A stretch of 64,000 nt of DNA from the IMG/VR virus record IMGVR_UViG_3300034356_002642, positions 1 to 64,000 of that record; one strand, 5' to 3'. Made by a program: the position numbers and the translations under genes. Below, piece by piece: positions 7,579 to 14,960 of this stretch. Source of the stretch: a virus. The notes under the pieces were generated by a model that did not search any database, was not told the origin of the DNA, and saw only the letters and a list, made by a program, of their open reading frames with translations. Each line of letters begins with the position of its first letter. The stretch's first letter is position 1.

Positions 7579-8331
7579 ATGAAAAACATACACGTAATAC
7601 CAACAGATAACCCAAGTAGGTTACATTTTGATTCAGAATTATTTATCAGTCCAAAAATACAATTGAGTAAAAGTATAAATTCAATTGTTGAGGGAAGAAA
7701 CATCTACATCACTAATGATGAAGAAATTAAAGAAGGAGATTGGTATTATGATGATTTTATTAAGCAAATAATTATTGCCGATAATAGACCTATTGGAAAT
7801 GATTGTAAAAAAATCATTCTAACAACAGACCAAGAATTAATCAAAGATAGTGTACAAGCTATTGACGATGAATTTTTAGAGTGGTTTGTAAAAAATCCAA
7901 GTTGTGAGTTTGTTAAAACTGAAAGATATAAAACCATATATCACACTTGGATATACAAAATCATCATTCCAAAAGAAGATTTTGATTTTGATAAATTACA
8001 TTATAAAGAAACATTTGAAAGTCGTCAATACTACATTCCAAAAGAAGAACCTACGGATTTTTCAAAAATTGTAAGCCAAGAGTTTTTTAACCTTATGGAT
8101 TTGAAAGAAGAACCAAAACAAGAAACACTTGAAGAAGCTGCTGAAAGAGAATATCCAAAAGAAGGGGAGGATTCAACTTATTGTGATTTAGGATTGATAC
8201 AACAAGAAAGAAGTTATACTGATGGAATAGATTTATTTATTGCTGAAATAAAGTCTGAATTTAAAGATGATAATTGGGACTACCTAGAATTTATAAAAGA
8301 AAGAGTGCTTGAACAATTTAAAAAGAAATAA
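7579..8331 (+). CDS. MKNIH-domain protein with fused ETLEEAAE / EQFKKK module
   Basis: 250 residues. The N-terminal part is the MKNIH domain (MKNIHVIPTDNPSRL, NIYITNDEEIKEGDWYY, KKIILTTDQELI, FLEWFVKNPSC). It continues with KETFESRQYYIPKEEP, as in the gene at 4510, and ends with the ETLEEAAERE...EQFKKK module of the neighbouring small genes. It thus joins both repeated families of this region. Function unknown. Confidence 0.75.
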   Translation: MKNIHVIPTDNPSRLHFDSELFISPKIQLSKSINSIVEGRNIYITNDEEIKEGDWYYDDFIKQIIIADNRPIGNDCKKIILTTDQELIKDSVQAIDDEFLEWFVKNPSCEFVKTERYKTIYHTWIYKIIIPKEDFDFDKLHYKETFESRQYYIPKEEPTDFSKIVSQEFFNLMDLKEEPKQETLEEAAEREYPKEGEDSTYCDLGLIQQERSYTDGIDLFIAEIKSEFKDDNWDYLEFIKERVLEQFKKK

Positions 8332-8332
8332 G

Positions 8333-8452
8333 ATGGGAAAAATATTAGAAGTTATAGTAATATTCTTTTTTATGATTGGGTTTTTAACAATTGCTGGACT
8401 ATTGATAAACTATGGCGTGGATTTTTGGTTTGAAAAAATAAAAAAGAAATAA
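8333..8452 (+). CDS. tiny membrane protein
   Basis: 39 residues with one hydrophobic helix (IVIFFFMIGFLTIAGLLI) and a basic tail KIKKK. Start follows the upstream stop by 1 bp. Confidence 0.5.
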   Translation: MGKILEVIVIFFFMIGFLTIAGLLINYGVDFWFEKIKKK

Positions 8453-8453
8453 G

Positions 8454-8552
8454 ATGGAAAAATTTATAAAAGAATGGGGGTTATCTATTGTTGTATATGG
8501 TGGATTAATTGTTTTTTTTGTTTTTTTATTATTTGGAATATTAACAATTTAA
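8454..8552 (+). CDS. tiny membrane protein
   Basis: 32 residues, MEKFIKEWG followed by a hydrophobic helix (IVVYGGLIVFFVFLLFGI). One base after the upstream stop, in the run of tiny genes. Confidence 0.45.
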   Translation: MEKFIKEWGLSIVVYGGLIVFFVFLLFGILTI

Positions 8553-8563
8553 AAAGAAATAAG

Positions 8564-8797
8564 ATGAAAGAAACACTTGAAGAAGCAAAGGAAAGATATT
8601 TAGATTCTCCATTACCTCATTCATACAAGTTAGCAGTAGAATTTGGTGCTAAATGGCAACAACAAAATAGTTATAGTGAGGGAGAAGTTTTTGTTTTATT
8701 AAACGCTTTCAATAAACATACGTTGAAATTACAATCTTTAAAATTAGGTAATAGCTTTGATGTAAAAGAATGGTTTGAAAAATTTAAAAAGAAATAG
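8564..8797 (+). CDS. ETLEEA / WFEKFKKK family protein
   Basis: 77 residues from MKETLEEAKERY, chosen over an upstream in-frame ATG because paralogues start here. Contains FGAKWQQQNSYSEGEV and ends EWFEKFKKK, as in the genes at 6729 and 8960. Function unknown. Confidence 0.65.
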   Translation: MKETLEEAKERYLDSPLPHSYKLAVEFGAKWQQQNSYSEGEVFVLLNAFNKHTLKLQSLKLGNSFDVKEWFEKFKKK

Positions 8798-8798
8798 T

Positions 8799-8963
8799 AT
8801 GATTAAAACGGAAGTTTATAAACACGATGGTAATTATGATTTAGAAGAACATATCAAATCTAAAATTCGACAAGGTTATAAATTATTATCTTGTTCCACT
8901 AAAGATATTTTTTGGACTTTTTCTCTTTATAATAAGGAAAGCACATTAGTTTGGGAAAAATGA
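8799..8963 (+). CDS. small unknown protein
   Basis: 54 residues from MIKTEVYKHDGNYDLEEH; the start follows the upstream TAG by one base. Resembles short phage proteins with an amphipathic start; no domain recognised. Its stop overlaps the next start (ATGA). Confidence 0.55.
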   Translation: MIKTEVYKHDGNYDLEEHIKSKIRQGYKLLSCSTKDIFWTFSLYNKESTLVWEK

Positions 8964-9247
8964 ACAATTTAAAAATAAATAGTGTGGAAAAAGAAACGAT
9001 TGAAGAAGCGAAACAAAGATATGCTGAATTAACTTATGTATATCCATTAGAAAAAGCTAAAACATTTGATAAAGAACCTCAAATGGAATTACTTAAAAGA
9101 CAATTTGAATTAGGTACTAAATGGCAACAAGAACAAGATAAAAAATTATTTGACGAGTACAATCAATACACTATGGATTGTATAGAAGTAGAGTTAACAA
9201 GACCTTTACCATTCAATAAATGGTTTGAACAATTTAGATACAGATGA
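8960..9247 (+). CDS. ETIEEAKQRY / WFEQF family protein
   Basis: 95 residues from the ATG that overlaps the upstream TGA. By alignment with paralogues the true start may be the GTG at 8984 (GTGGAAAAAGAAACG matches ATGAAAGAAACA at 8564). Contains GTKWQQEQDKK and ends KWFEQFRYR. Function unknown. Confidence 0.6.
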   Translation: MNNLKINSVEKETIEEAKQRYAELTYVYPLEKAKTFDKEPQMELLKRQFELGTKWQQEQDKKLFDEYNQYTMDCIEVELTRPLPFNKWFEQFRYR

Positions 9248-9312
9248 TTACAGATAAACTAAAACAACTAATTTTTAATAAATTAACCGATGCCTATCTC
9301 ATGTGGAATTGA
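9244..9312 (+). CDS. possible 22-residue peptide bridging to VLN-repeat gene
   Basis: The frame MITDKLKQLIFNKLTDAYLMWN overlaps the preceding TGA (ATGA) and ends inside the start of the gene at 9303. It could serve translational coupling. Too short for firm support. Confidence 0.3.
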   Translation: MITDKLKQLIFNKLTDAYLMWN

Positions 9313-9641
9313 TTTTATATGCAGATTCCCTTTGGTTTATTGACAGAGAAAAAAAATGTTGGTATTTGGAATTTCATAAAAATGGTACATTATGTTGGAG
9401 ATGGGATTTTTTTTACGATTATTTCCAATTATTTTGTATGGTGAGAAGTGAATATGAACCACTTATAAAAGAATGGGTGGTGTCAGTATTAAATTGTGGG
9501 GTAACAACAACTATTTCCGATTACGGCTTGAAAGACCACTTAGTGGAGTCAATATTGAATTGTGGTGTTACAACGACGATAGGGACGCGATTGAAAGATA
9601 AAAGGAAAATAGATGAAGTTTTAAATATCACCGTAATGTGA
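9303..9641 (+). CDS. VLN-repeat protein, short paralogue of the gene at the left edge
   Basis: 112 residues from a GTG start. An N-terminal module (SLWFIDREKKCWYLEF, WRWDFF, FQLFCM, EYEPLI, EWV) matches the partial gene at 2-529. It is followed by 22-residue units VSVLNCGVTTT, VESILNCGVTTT and a last IDEVLNITVM. DNA of the units has diverged, but VLN..V is kept, which points to selection on protein. I recall similar repeat proteins in flavobacterial phages. Function unknown. Confidence 0.7.
   Translation: MELILYADSLWFIDREKKCWYLEFHKNGTLCWRWDFFYDYFQLFCMVRSEYEPLIKEWVVSVLNCGVTTTISDYGLKDHLVESILNCGVTTTIGTRLKDKRKIDEVLNITVM
9476..9640 (+). repeat. second, diverged 36/30-bp repeat array
   Basis: Repeats at 9476-9511 and 9542-9577 with a 30-bp unit at 9512-9541, then a further protein-level repeat at 9608. 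The period is again 66 bp. Repeats differ from each other and from those at 91-453 but keep the AACAACAAC-type end in the first copy. All are in frame. Confidence 0.75.
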
Positions 9642-9660
9642 TTACTTTTTGTGTTAAGAT

Positions 9661-9681
9661 AAACCCCGCCCCTTAGGGTTT
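9661..9681 (+). terminator. hairpin after VLN-repeat gene
   Basis: AAACCC and GGGTTT form a 6-bp stem 20 bp after the stop codon. There is no T-run, so termination is uncertain. Confidence 0.35.
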
Positions 9682-9728
9682 ATATATCCACGATTGGTAA
9701 AATGTAACCTCCGGACTATTTATAAAAT

Positions 9729-10034
9729 ATGAAATACATTATAACTGAAAGCAGAATTAATAACTTACTTGAAAAATATATTCTTGAGAGATATCCTATG
9801 GTCAAAAATGTTTTTTTTACAACAAAGTTAGTCCAATTAGCTGGTGAACCAAATAGTAGAGGTGAGAAGATAATAAATAGAAATACAATAAACATTGACT
9901 TCATTGATGGTAAGATGACACATAGCCCAACTTGGACATCTAAATATATTATAAATGATATTAATCTTATGTTTAGTTTAGGAGTTGGAGAATACGGTTC
10001 TGATTGGGACATTGAATGGAAAATGGTACGCTAA
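9729..10034 (+). CDS. small protein with MKYIITE leader peptide
   Basis: 101 residues, MKYIITESRINNLLEKYIL at the start. First of three consecutive genes with this leader, placed after the VLN-repeat gene just as the pair at 572/878 follows the first VLN-repeat gene. Body lacks recognised domains. Proposed head-targeting leader (inference). Confidence 0.75.
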   Translation: MKYIITESRINNLLEKYILERYPMVKNVFFTTKLVQLAGEPNSRGEKIINRNTINIDFIDGKMTHSPTWTSKYIINDINLMFSLGVGEYGSDWDIEWKMVR

Positions 10035-10035
10035 T

Positions 10036-10311
10036 ATGAAATATATTATAACAGAACAACAAAATAAAAATTTGATTGAATTAATGAAGAAATTTGCTAA
10101 TCAATACTCGGAAGAACGAGTAATTCAAACAGATGTTGAAATTGAATATTCTCCGGAAAAAGATTTGTATATTTTATACCCCATTTTTTATGTAAAAAAT
10201 AAAAAAAATTTCCCACATTATATCTATAAACATAGGTTGTTAGAACGACTTGAGAATATGTTTGGTGTTTCGGTTCATTCCACACCTGTAAGAGTTAAAG
10301 AAATCAATTAA
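10036..10311 (+). CDS. small protein with MKYIITE leader peptide
   Basis: 91 residues from MKYIITEQQNKNLIEL; an upstream in-frame ATG at 9985 lies inside the previous gene and would place residues before the conserved leader, so I reject it. The C-terminal LLERLENMFGVSVHS resembles KLEDMFGESTV in the gene at 878, suggesting a common domain. Confidence 0.75.
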   Translation: MKYIITEQQNKNLIELMKKFANQYSEERVIQTDVEIEYSPEKDLYILYPIFYVKNKKNFPHYIYKHRLLERLENMFGVSVHSTPVRVKEIN

Positions 10312-10312
10312 C

Positions 10313-10711
10313 ATGAAATATATTATAACAGAAACTCAATACAATACCATTGTTGAAGGTAATAAACGAATTGATGCGTTTCAAGAATTTATCAATCGAG
10401 AGATTAATTCAATTAAAGAAGAGTGCGGATTTAATCCTGAGACAGGAGATTATGATGATAATACTGAAGACTTTAAACTTTGTGACGAAGTCTCAAGTAT
10501 TGAACACATAATTGTTAAAGATGTTGAAACTTTTTCAGCACATAAAGTTACATCAATAACTATTAAAGTTGTTATTATATATGATTTTTTCAAATACAAA
10601 GACTATGACTCAGTTATTTATGAATTAGAATATTCAATTAAGAAGTCCACCGGATTACCTATCAAACTTGAATATGAATCCCGTAATCTAAAGTCAGATT
10701 TTCAATGGTAA
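10313..10711 (+). CDS. protein with MKYIITE leader peptide
   Basis: 132 residues, MKYIITETQYNTIVEG at the start, one base after the upstream stop. Body alternates charged loops and possible beta strands (VTSITIKVVIIYDFF). Followed by a strong terminator. Function unknown. Confidence 0.7.
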   Translation: MKYIITETQYNTIVEGNKRIDAFQEFINREINSIKEECGFNPETGDYDDNTEDFKLCDEVSSIEHIIVKDVETFSAHKVTSITIKVVIIYDFFKYKDYDSVIYELEYSIKKSTGLPIKLEYESRNLKSDFQW

Positions 10712-10744
10712 TATAACGAAGGTAAAAATTACTCCCGTTATCAC

Positions 10745-10787
10745 AACGAAGGTAATATAACCACCATTTTACCTTCGTTTTTTTTTT
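10745..10787 (+). terminator. Rho-independent terminator
   Basis: AACGAAGGTAA pairs with TTACCTTCGTT (11 bp) and is followed by a long T-run. It ends the MKYIITE operon; a partial copy of the left arm lies at 10717-10725. Confidence 0.8.
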
Positions 10788-10816
10788 GTATATTCTTAAA
10801 TAATTTTATACCTTTG
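10786..10816 (+). promoter_or_regulatory. Bacteroidetes-type promoter, probably leaderless transcript
   Basis: TTG at 10786-10788 and TACCTTTG at 10809-10816, 20 bp apart. The ATG at 10821 is only 4 bp after the -7 box, so transcription should start at or next to the start codon. Confidence 0.7.
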
Positions 10817-10820
10817 TCCT

Positions 10821-11177
10821 ATGGAAAAACTAATCACCTTTACCCTTATCAGATTATTCACAAAAAGTAACAACGACGCCATTAGAATTTTTAAATCAAT
10901 TAATTCTTTGGATAAGAGACAATCACCTAAAACAACACCGTCAAAAGTTGTGAAGGTTGTTAGACCTCCTAAACCCACTCTTCCGGTAAGTAAACCGACA
11001 CCTATTAAAGTTGTTAATGTACCCAAACCCATTCTACCCGCAAGAGAACTACACAAACCAATTGGTAAAAAGGAAGAGTTATTGGAGTCATTATCATACT
11101 TTCAAAACAAATCATACCAAACAAAAGATGATAAAGAATCTATCCGAATGATTAAGGTAATGTTAAAGAACTTGTAA
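10821..11177 (+). CDS. basic proline-rich unknown protein
   Basis: 118 residues. The middle is a Lys/Pro/Val-rich repeat-like stretch (KVVRPPKPTLP, KPTPIKVVNVPKPILP), probably unfolded and possibly nucleic-acid binding; the C-terminus is helical (KESIRMIKVMLKNL). Own promoter and own terminator make it a single-gene unit. Function unknown. Confidence 0.6.
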   Translation: MEKLITFTLIRLFTKSNNDAIRIFKSINSLDKRQSPKTTPSKVVKVVRPPKPTLPVSKPTPIKVVNVPKPILPARELHKPIGKKEELLESLSYFQNKSYQTKDDKESIRMIKVMLKNL

Positions 11178-11180
11178 TAA

Positions 11181-11214
11181 AAAACCCTCATCAATTTGGT
11201 GAGGGTTTGTTTTT
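11181..11214. terminator. bidirectional terminator
   Basis: AAACCCTCA and TGAGGGTTT form a 9-bp stem with A- and T-rich flanks, between convergent genes ending at 11177 and 11213. Confidence 0.75.
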
Positions 11215-11740
11215 ACTTTACATCTATTTCTAAATGAGTCAGTCCATTTTCTTTTTTATAATCTTCCAAGAATTTTCTAATGTTATTATACTTGTTTAAC
11301 ACTTCCTCATAGGTTGAATTTAAATTAGGATTACTTCTAAGACGAACTATAACCTTTGGTGTTACAACATCACTTGTATCAAATTTAATTGAAGTAATCA
11401 TTGGGAAATATTCACTTTTTTTAAAGTATTTTTTTAAATCAGGTAATAACTTTTTAGCGAATAATTCTTTATTCTTATATTTAACAAAATAGTTAATATT
11501 ATCAATTCCAAACATCTTAGGACTCATTTTATTTATATTACTTCTAAGAATATCCGCATTAGGGACTTTACCATCCACAACATCTTCAATGTCTATCCAA
11601 ATAGAATAAAAGATAGAACTTTTGGTGTTATGATTAAAAATACTGACAATGCGAATATCATCAACACCAAGTTCTTTAATTTGGTCCAAATAATATCGGT
11701 AATTCTTCGGTAATTCTTCGTATTTTAAATAATCCGTCAT
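11213..11740 (-). CDS. unknown protein
   Basis: 175 residues (MTDYLKYEELPKNYRYYL...), with mixed alpha/beta pattern and repeated VxVRLR-like strands near the C-terminus. It ends the minus-strand group that starts at 13578. No domain recognised and no leader peptide of the (I/L)xE type. Confidence 0.65.
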   Translation of the reverse strand: MTDYLKYEELPKNYRYYLDQIKELGVDDIRIVSIFNHNTKSSIFYSIWIDIEDVVDGKVPNADILRSNINKMSPKMFGIDNINYFVKYKNKELFAKKLLPDLKKYFKKSEYFPMITSIKFDTSDVVTPKVIVRLRSNPNLNSTYEEVLNKYNNIRKFLEDYKKENGLTHLEIDVK

Positions 11741-11742
11741 GA

Positions 11743-12363
11743 TTAATTATTTAATTGTATATTATAAACACTTCTGTATCTATGTTTTAAACCATCATCA
11801 CTAAATTTTTCAATCTCACTACGCGTATAAGCGGTATTATCGTCAAGATAATCAATCATTTCTTCTCTACTCAAATTATCAGTATCGATATTCTGATAAC
11901 ATTTACGAGTAGAATCAGTTTCATGGGTCTCGTCAATCTCTATTTCCGGATGACCTATCTCTTGAGCAAACTTGGTAGTGTATTTATCATCATACCATTC
12001 AGTAATAACATTCAATATAAAGGATTTCCTAACTAATAACATTTTAGTTAAAAATTCAATTATTTCTTTATCAACATATAAATCACCAGCAAAAAACTTA
12101 TTCTCCTCAACATAATCGGGTCCAATATTTTCAAATTCCTCATCATTACCAAAATGGTACCTCGCCTCAATAACAATCTTATCCCCATCACACCATTCTT
12201 CATTATGGTTTCCATAATTCTCTTCAGTAGGTGGAGTGACTCGTGTTGTGTTAGAAATAATCTTCTCCATATGTTTTTTGATAAAGTTTTCTTTCTCAAC
12301 ATTTCCTTTAGTAAATCTTTTACTAACTTCTTCCCTTAACACTTTTCTAATTAAATCTTTCAT
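11743..12363 (-). CDS. acidic unknown protein with MKDLIRKVLRE leader
   Basis: 206 residues. Start MKDLIRKVLREEVSKRF resembles N-termini of phage virion proteins and ends in L-R-E, a possible prohead-protease site. The rest is very acidic (DDNTAYTRSEIEKFSDD). It overlaps the gene before it by 17 bp. Function unknown; packaging is inference. Confidence 0.65.
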   Translation of the reverse strand: MKDLIRKVLREEVSKRFTKGNVEKENFIKKHMEKIISNTTRVTPPTEENYGNHNEEWCDGDKIVIEARYHFGNDEEFENIGPDYVEENKFFAGDLYVDKEIIEFLTKMLLVRKSFILNVITEWYDDKYTTKFAQEIGHPEIEIDETHETDSTRKCYQNIDTDNLSREEMIDYLDDNTAYTRSEIEKFSDDGLKHRYRSVYNIQLNN

Positions 12364-12709
12364 ATCTTATTTTAGTTTCTATAATATCCCAAGTATTACG
12401 AGTTGAGTCTGACATAAACCTCACATCATATATTTTTAATTTTAAGTTTTTCTCAGCCCACAGTTTTAACCAATTTTTAGCTTGACCGTAGTCAACACCA
12501 AAATATGATTCTAATGAGTCACAAACATCCATTTTGAACCTAATTTGTTCTATATCTTTTCTATATTCAAATTCTATTTTCCCATCTTTTTGGAAAAAGA
12601 TATAAGTAGGAAACCCTTTCGCATTATATGGTTCTACATCTTTAAATTTATCATTTATCAAATTGATAGCGAGTTTCTCTAATTTACTTTCGGTTATTAT
12701 TATTTTCAT
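12347..12709 (-). CDS. unknown protein with MKIIITES leader
   Basis: 120 residues from MKIIITESKLEKLAINL; this start overlaps the previous stop (ATGA-like) and gives the conserved leader, so I prefer it to the ATG at 12727. C-terminal part includes SLESYFGVDYGQAKNWLKLW, similar in pattern to the FGV segments in the MKYIITE proteins. Function unknown. Confidence 0.7.
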   Translation of the reverse strand: MKIIITESKLEKLAINLINDKFKDVEPYNAKGFPTYIFFQKDGKIEFEYRKDIEQIRFKMDVCDSLESYFGVDYGQAKNWLKLWAEKNLKLKIYDVRFMSDSTRNTWDIIETKIRYERFN

Positions 12710-13578
12710 AATTGATTTGATTGCCAATAGTCTCTAATATGTTCATAAAAGTTACTACGAATATATTGTTTTATCTGATTTCTAAAGGTAATGTATTCAT
12801 CATCATCCAAATTCAATTCATTTGCCATTTCAACAGCTACATTATCTGCGATATGTAATATCAAATGGTCTAATGGGACATAATGTAAATCATTTTGAAG
12901 TTTGGCCATCATAAGTTGATTATCAATTCTGTGTTTCATATCTGATTCTCTCCTAACTAATCGATACTTATCTTCTTTTAGTATTCTAAATCTTAAGAGT
13001 GGTTTACCATTGATTGTTATATCACCCTTTTCATTCTTATCAATCGTCTTAACAACAATTTTTTTATTCTTAAACTTCCCACCCATTATTGTATCACCAA
13101 CATTGATGTCCAATTTAATCATCTCACTCAATGTTAATTCAGTTTCATCATTATCATATGGTGTGTACTGTCCATCACCTTTATGAATTAATTTAACAGA
13201 GTCTTTAGGAATATCATCAAAAGTAACAATATGTTTATACTCATCATCAAAATGTGCATCTTTATACCATTGAACATTGGCTCTTTCAGTATCAATAACC
13301 CATATATCATCACCAATTGTTGAGTCAAACATATCTTTCTTTTTTAGACTATTTGTGGCAAATACTGCCGGCACACATTCTTCTTCATCACTATATTCAC
13401 TAGCAGCATGAGATAAATAACAATCACCCAAACCTGTTCTAATACCATAGTCCATTATACTATCTCGATTTCTTCTATTTGAAGCATGAACAACATATTT
13501 TCCGGGAGTAACTTCTTCACCCTTAACCCTTTGTTCTTGTAATCTCACATACTGAGATTCAGTTATTTTTATCTTCAT
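12706..13578 (-). CDS. ADP-ribosyltransferase-like protein with MKIKITES leader
   Basis: 290 residues from MKIKITESQYVRLQEQR. After the leader, KYVVHASNRRNRDSIMDYGI followed by GDCYLSH and later VFATNS and DIWVIDT resembles the HxS/T, substrate-loop and strand pattern of the ADP-ribosyltransferase fold (RES/PARP/KptA type). The N-terminal H-x-S could be the first NAD motif; I cannot locate the full catalytic triad. A leader ending in ITE plus an ART-like body parallels T4 Alt, a head-packaged ADP-ribosyltransferase. Assignment is tentative. Confidence 0.5.
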   Translation of the reverse strand: MKIKITESQYVRLQEQRVKGEEVTPGKYVVHASNRRNRDSIMDYGIRTGLGDCYLSHAASEYSDEEECVPAVFATNSLKKKDMFDSTIGDDIWVIDTERANVQWYKDAHFDDEYKHIVTFDDIPKDSVKLIHKGDGQYTPYDNDETELTLSEMIKLDINVGDTIMGGKFKNKKIVVKTIDKNEKGDITINGKPLLRFRILKEDKYRLVRRESDMKHRIDNQLMMAKLQNDLHYVPLDHLILHIADNVAVEMANELNLDDDEYITFRNQIKQYIRSNFYEHIRDYWQSNQL

Positions 13579-13600
13579 AATAATAAATACCTTGAAGATA

Positions 13601-13648
13601 CAAAGATAGTGAATTAATTGTATAATCAACATATTCTTTATATCTTTG
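13601..13648. promoter_or_regulatory. two interleaved divergent promoters
   Basis: Minus: -7 box (CAAAGATA on +) at 13601-13608 with -33 CAA at 13627-13629. Plus: TTG at 13618-13620 with TATCTTTG at 13641-13648. Each -33 lies inside the other promoter, so the two polymerases would compete. The plus ATG at 13653 is 4 bp from its -7 box. Confidence 0.7.
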
Positions 13649-13652
13649 CGTT

Positions 13653-13973
13653 ATGAAAGAGTTGGTATTTAAATTTTTAGATAATAGACACGGAGATAAT
13701 TTGAAACTTACCTATCGTGGTCGAGGAGGATTTGGTAATGAGTACGAATTGAACGATTCGTTGGGTTCTCCGATGCTTGTCATATTCCCAAATGAAGGTG
13801 GAACATTATCAATTTTATTCACGAATAAAACAATAGTAACAATTAAAAAATGGTTTGGAATTTCATCCATGGACTCCAATAAGTTTTACACCGAATGGAT
13901 GGTCTCAAAAACCGGATATAAAAAACCAAGTGAAATGTATAACGCGGCGGAAGAACAACATAATGGTCGTTAA
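13653..13973 (+). CDS. unknown protein, probably leaderless mRNA
   Basis: 106 residues (MKELVFKFLDNRHGDNLKL...), with GRGGFGNEYEL and a central beta pattern (MLVIFPNEGGTLSILFTNKTIVTIKKWFG). No domain recognised. The start codon coincides with the expected transcription start. Confidence 0.65.
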   Translation: MKELVFKFLDNRHGDNLKLTYRGRGGFGNEYELNDSLGSPMLVIFPNEGGTLSILFTNKTIVTIKKWFGISSMDSNKFYTEWMVSKTGYKKPSEMYNAAEEQHNGR

Positions 13974-14016
13974 TTCGAGCACGAAAACGATATAGTATCT
14001 TAAATAACAAACATTT

Positions 14017-14277
14017 ATGACAAAGAATGAAATGAGGACATCATTAAAATTGATTAACTCTTATACAAAACAAGAGTATCCAAATATTAATGAAATTACA
14101 ATAGTAAATTATGAACCATTAATCTCTGATTACACAATAAGATTCCGTGTTATTACTGATGACGACCTCAAGTTCAGTGAAAGATACTTCATATCTAAAA
14201 GACTACAAACAATATTTAATACATTTGGATATGATATTAATTGTGAAGTGGTGTTTCAATATAAATCCTCAGAATAA
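14017..14277 (+). CDS. small unknown protein
   Basis: 86 residues (MTKNEMRTSLKLINSYTKQ...), with a C-terminal ERYFISKRLQTIFNTFGYDINCEVVF pattern like that in the MKYIITE-type proteins but without the leader. Converges with the next minus-strand gene, overlapping by 22 bp. Confidence 0.6.
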   Translation: MTKNEMRTSLKLINSYTKQEYPNINEITIVNYEPLISDYTIRFRVITDDDLKFSERYFISKRLQTIFNTFGYDINCEVVFQYKSSE

Positions 14278-14579
14278 AGAGTAATTACATGTTGTTCTAT
14301 TTGTCCCGCATCAAAGGCGATTTGAGCCGCCTCTTCTCTATCGACAAATCTGTTAGTGTTGGTTAAAAACCCTTGTTCGTGTTCACCCGAACAGTCTTCA
14401 CCAAATGTACATGTCCGTAATCCCGTTAATGAACTCATCGTCCATAAAGCTTGTCCGTGTCTATGACCCAACACAACCAATCCTCTATCACAATTTTTTG
14501 GTAAGACTTCTGGAATTTCTTTCTTTAGTGGCATGTCTTTGTACCAAACAGCGCTTATTAAAATGTATTCTTTTTTCAT
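14256..14579 (-). CDS. unknown conserved phage protein
   Basis: 107 residues; contains LVVLGHRHGQAL and FLTNTNRFVDREEAAQIAFDAGQI, a pattern I recall in many phage and bacterial small proteins of unknown role. Last gene of the minus-strand run that begins with the CCA enzyme at 17309. Confidence 0.65.
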   Translation of the reverse strand: MKKEYILISAVWYKDMPLKKEIPEVLPKNCDRGLVVLGHRHGQALWTMSSLTGLRTCTFGEDCSGEHEQGFLTNTNRFVDREEAAQIAFDAGQIEQHVITLYSEDLY

Positions 14580-14581
14580 AT

Positions 14582-14959
14582 TTAATTTTCTTTAAGTATA
14601 AACGATATCCATTCACTATGTGCTTCTAATTGGCCCCCTTGAATGTCCGGGTCACAAGGTGAAAGGTCGATGAACTTTTCAGCAGCTAAACATCTTTCTT
14701 TCCAATAGTTATAAGGTTCTTCTTCCTTAACTTCCGTTACAATCTTGGCATATTCAACCATACCTTCCATATCGAAGTCACCAACCTCCCACTGTTCAAC
14801 GATTTTAAAACTAACCTCACTACCAACAACAAATAACTCTCTGTCCTTTGGAAATGTCGTTTCATCCATTAATAGGGGTAATTCCCCAACAAATGGTGGA
14901 CCCGGGAAAACATATTCCACGACCCACCCTCTCGATAATTTATTTAATCTTCCTTTCAT
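14582..14959 (-). CDS. unknown protein
   Basis: 125 residues with GWVVEYVFPGPPFVGELPLL near the start and NYWKERCLAAEKFIDLSPCDPD near the end. Tightly packed between neighbours (2-bp and 1-bp gaps). No function recognised. Confidence 0.6.
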   Translation of the reverse strand: MKGRLNKLSRGWVVEYVFPGPPFVGELPLLMDETTFPKDRELFVVGSEVSFKIVEQWEVGDFDMEGMVEYAKIVTEVKEEEPYNYWKERCLAAEKFIDLSPCDPDIQGGQLEAHSEWISFILKEN

Positions 14960-14960
14960 A

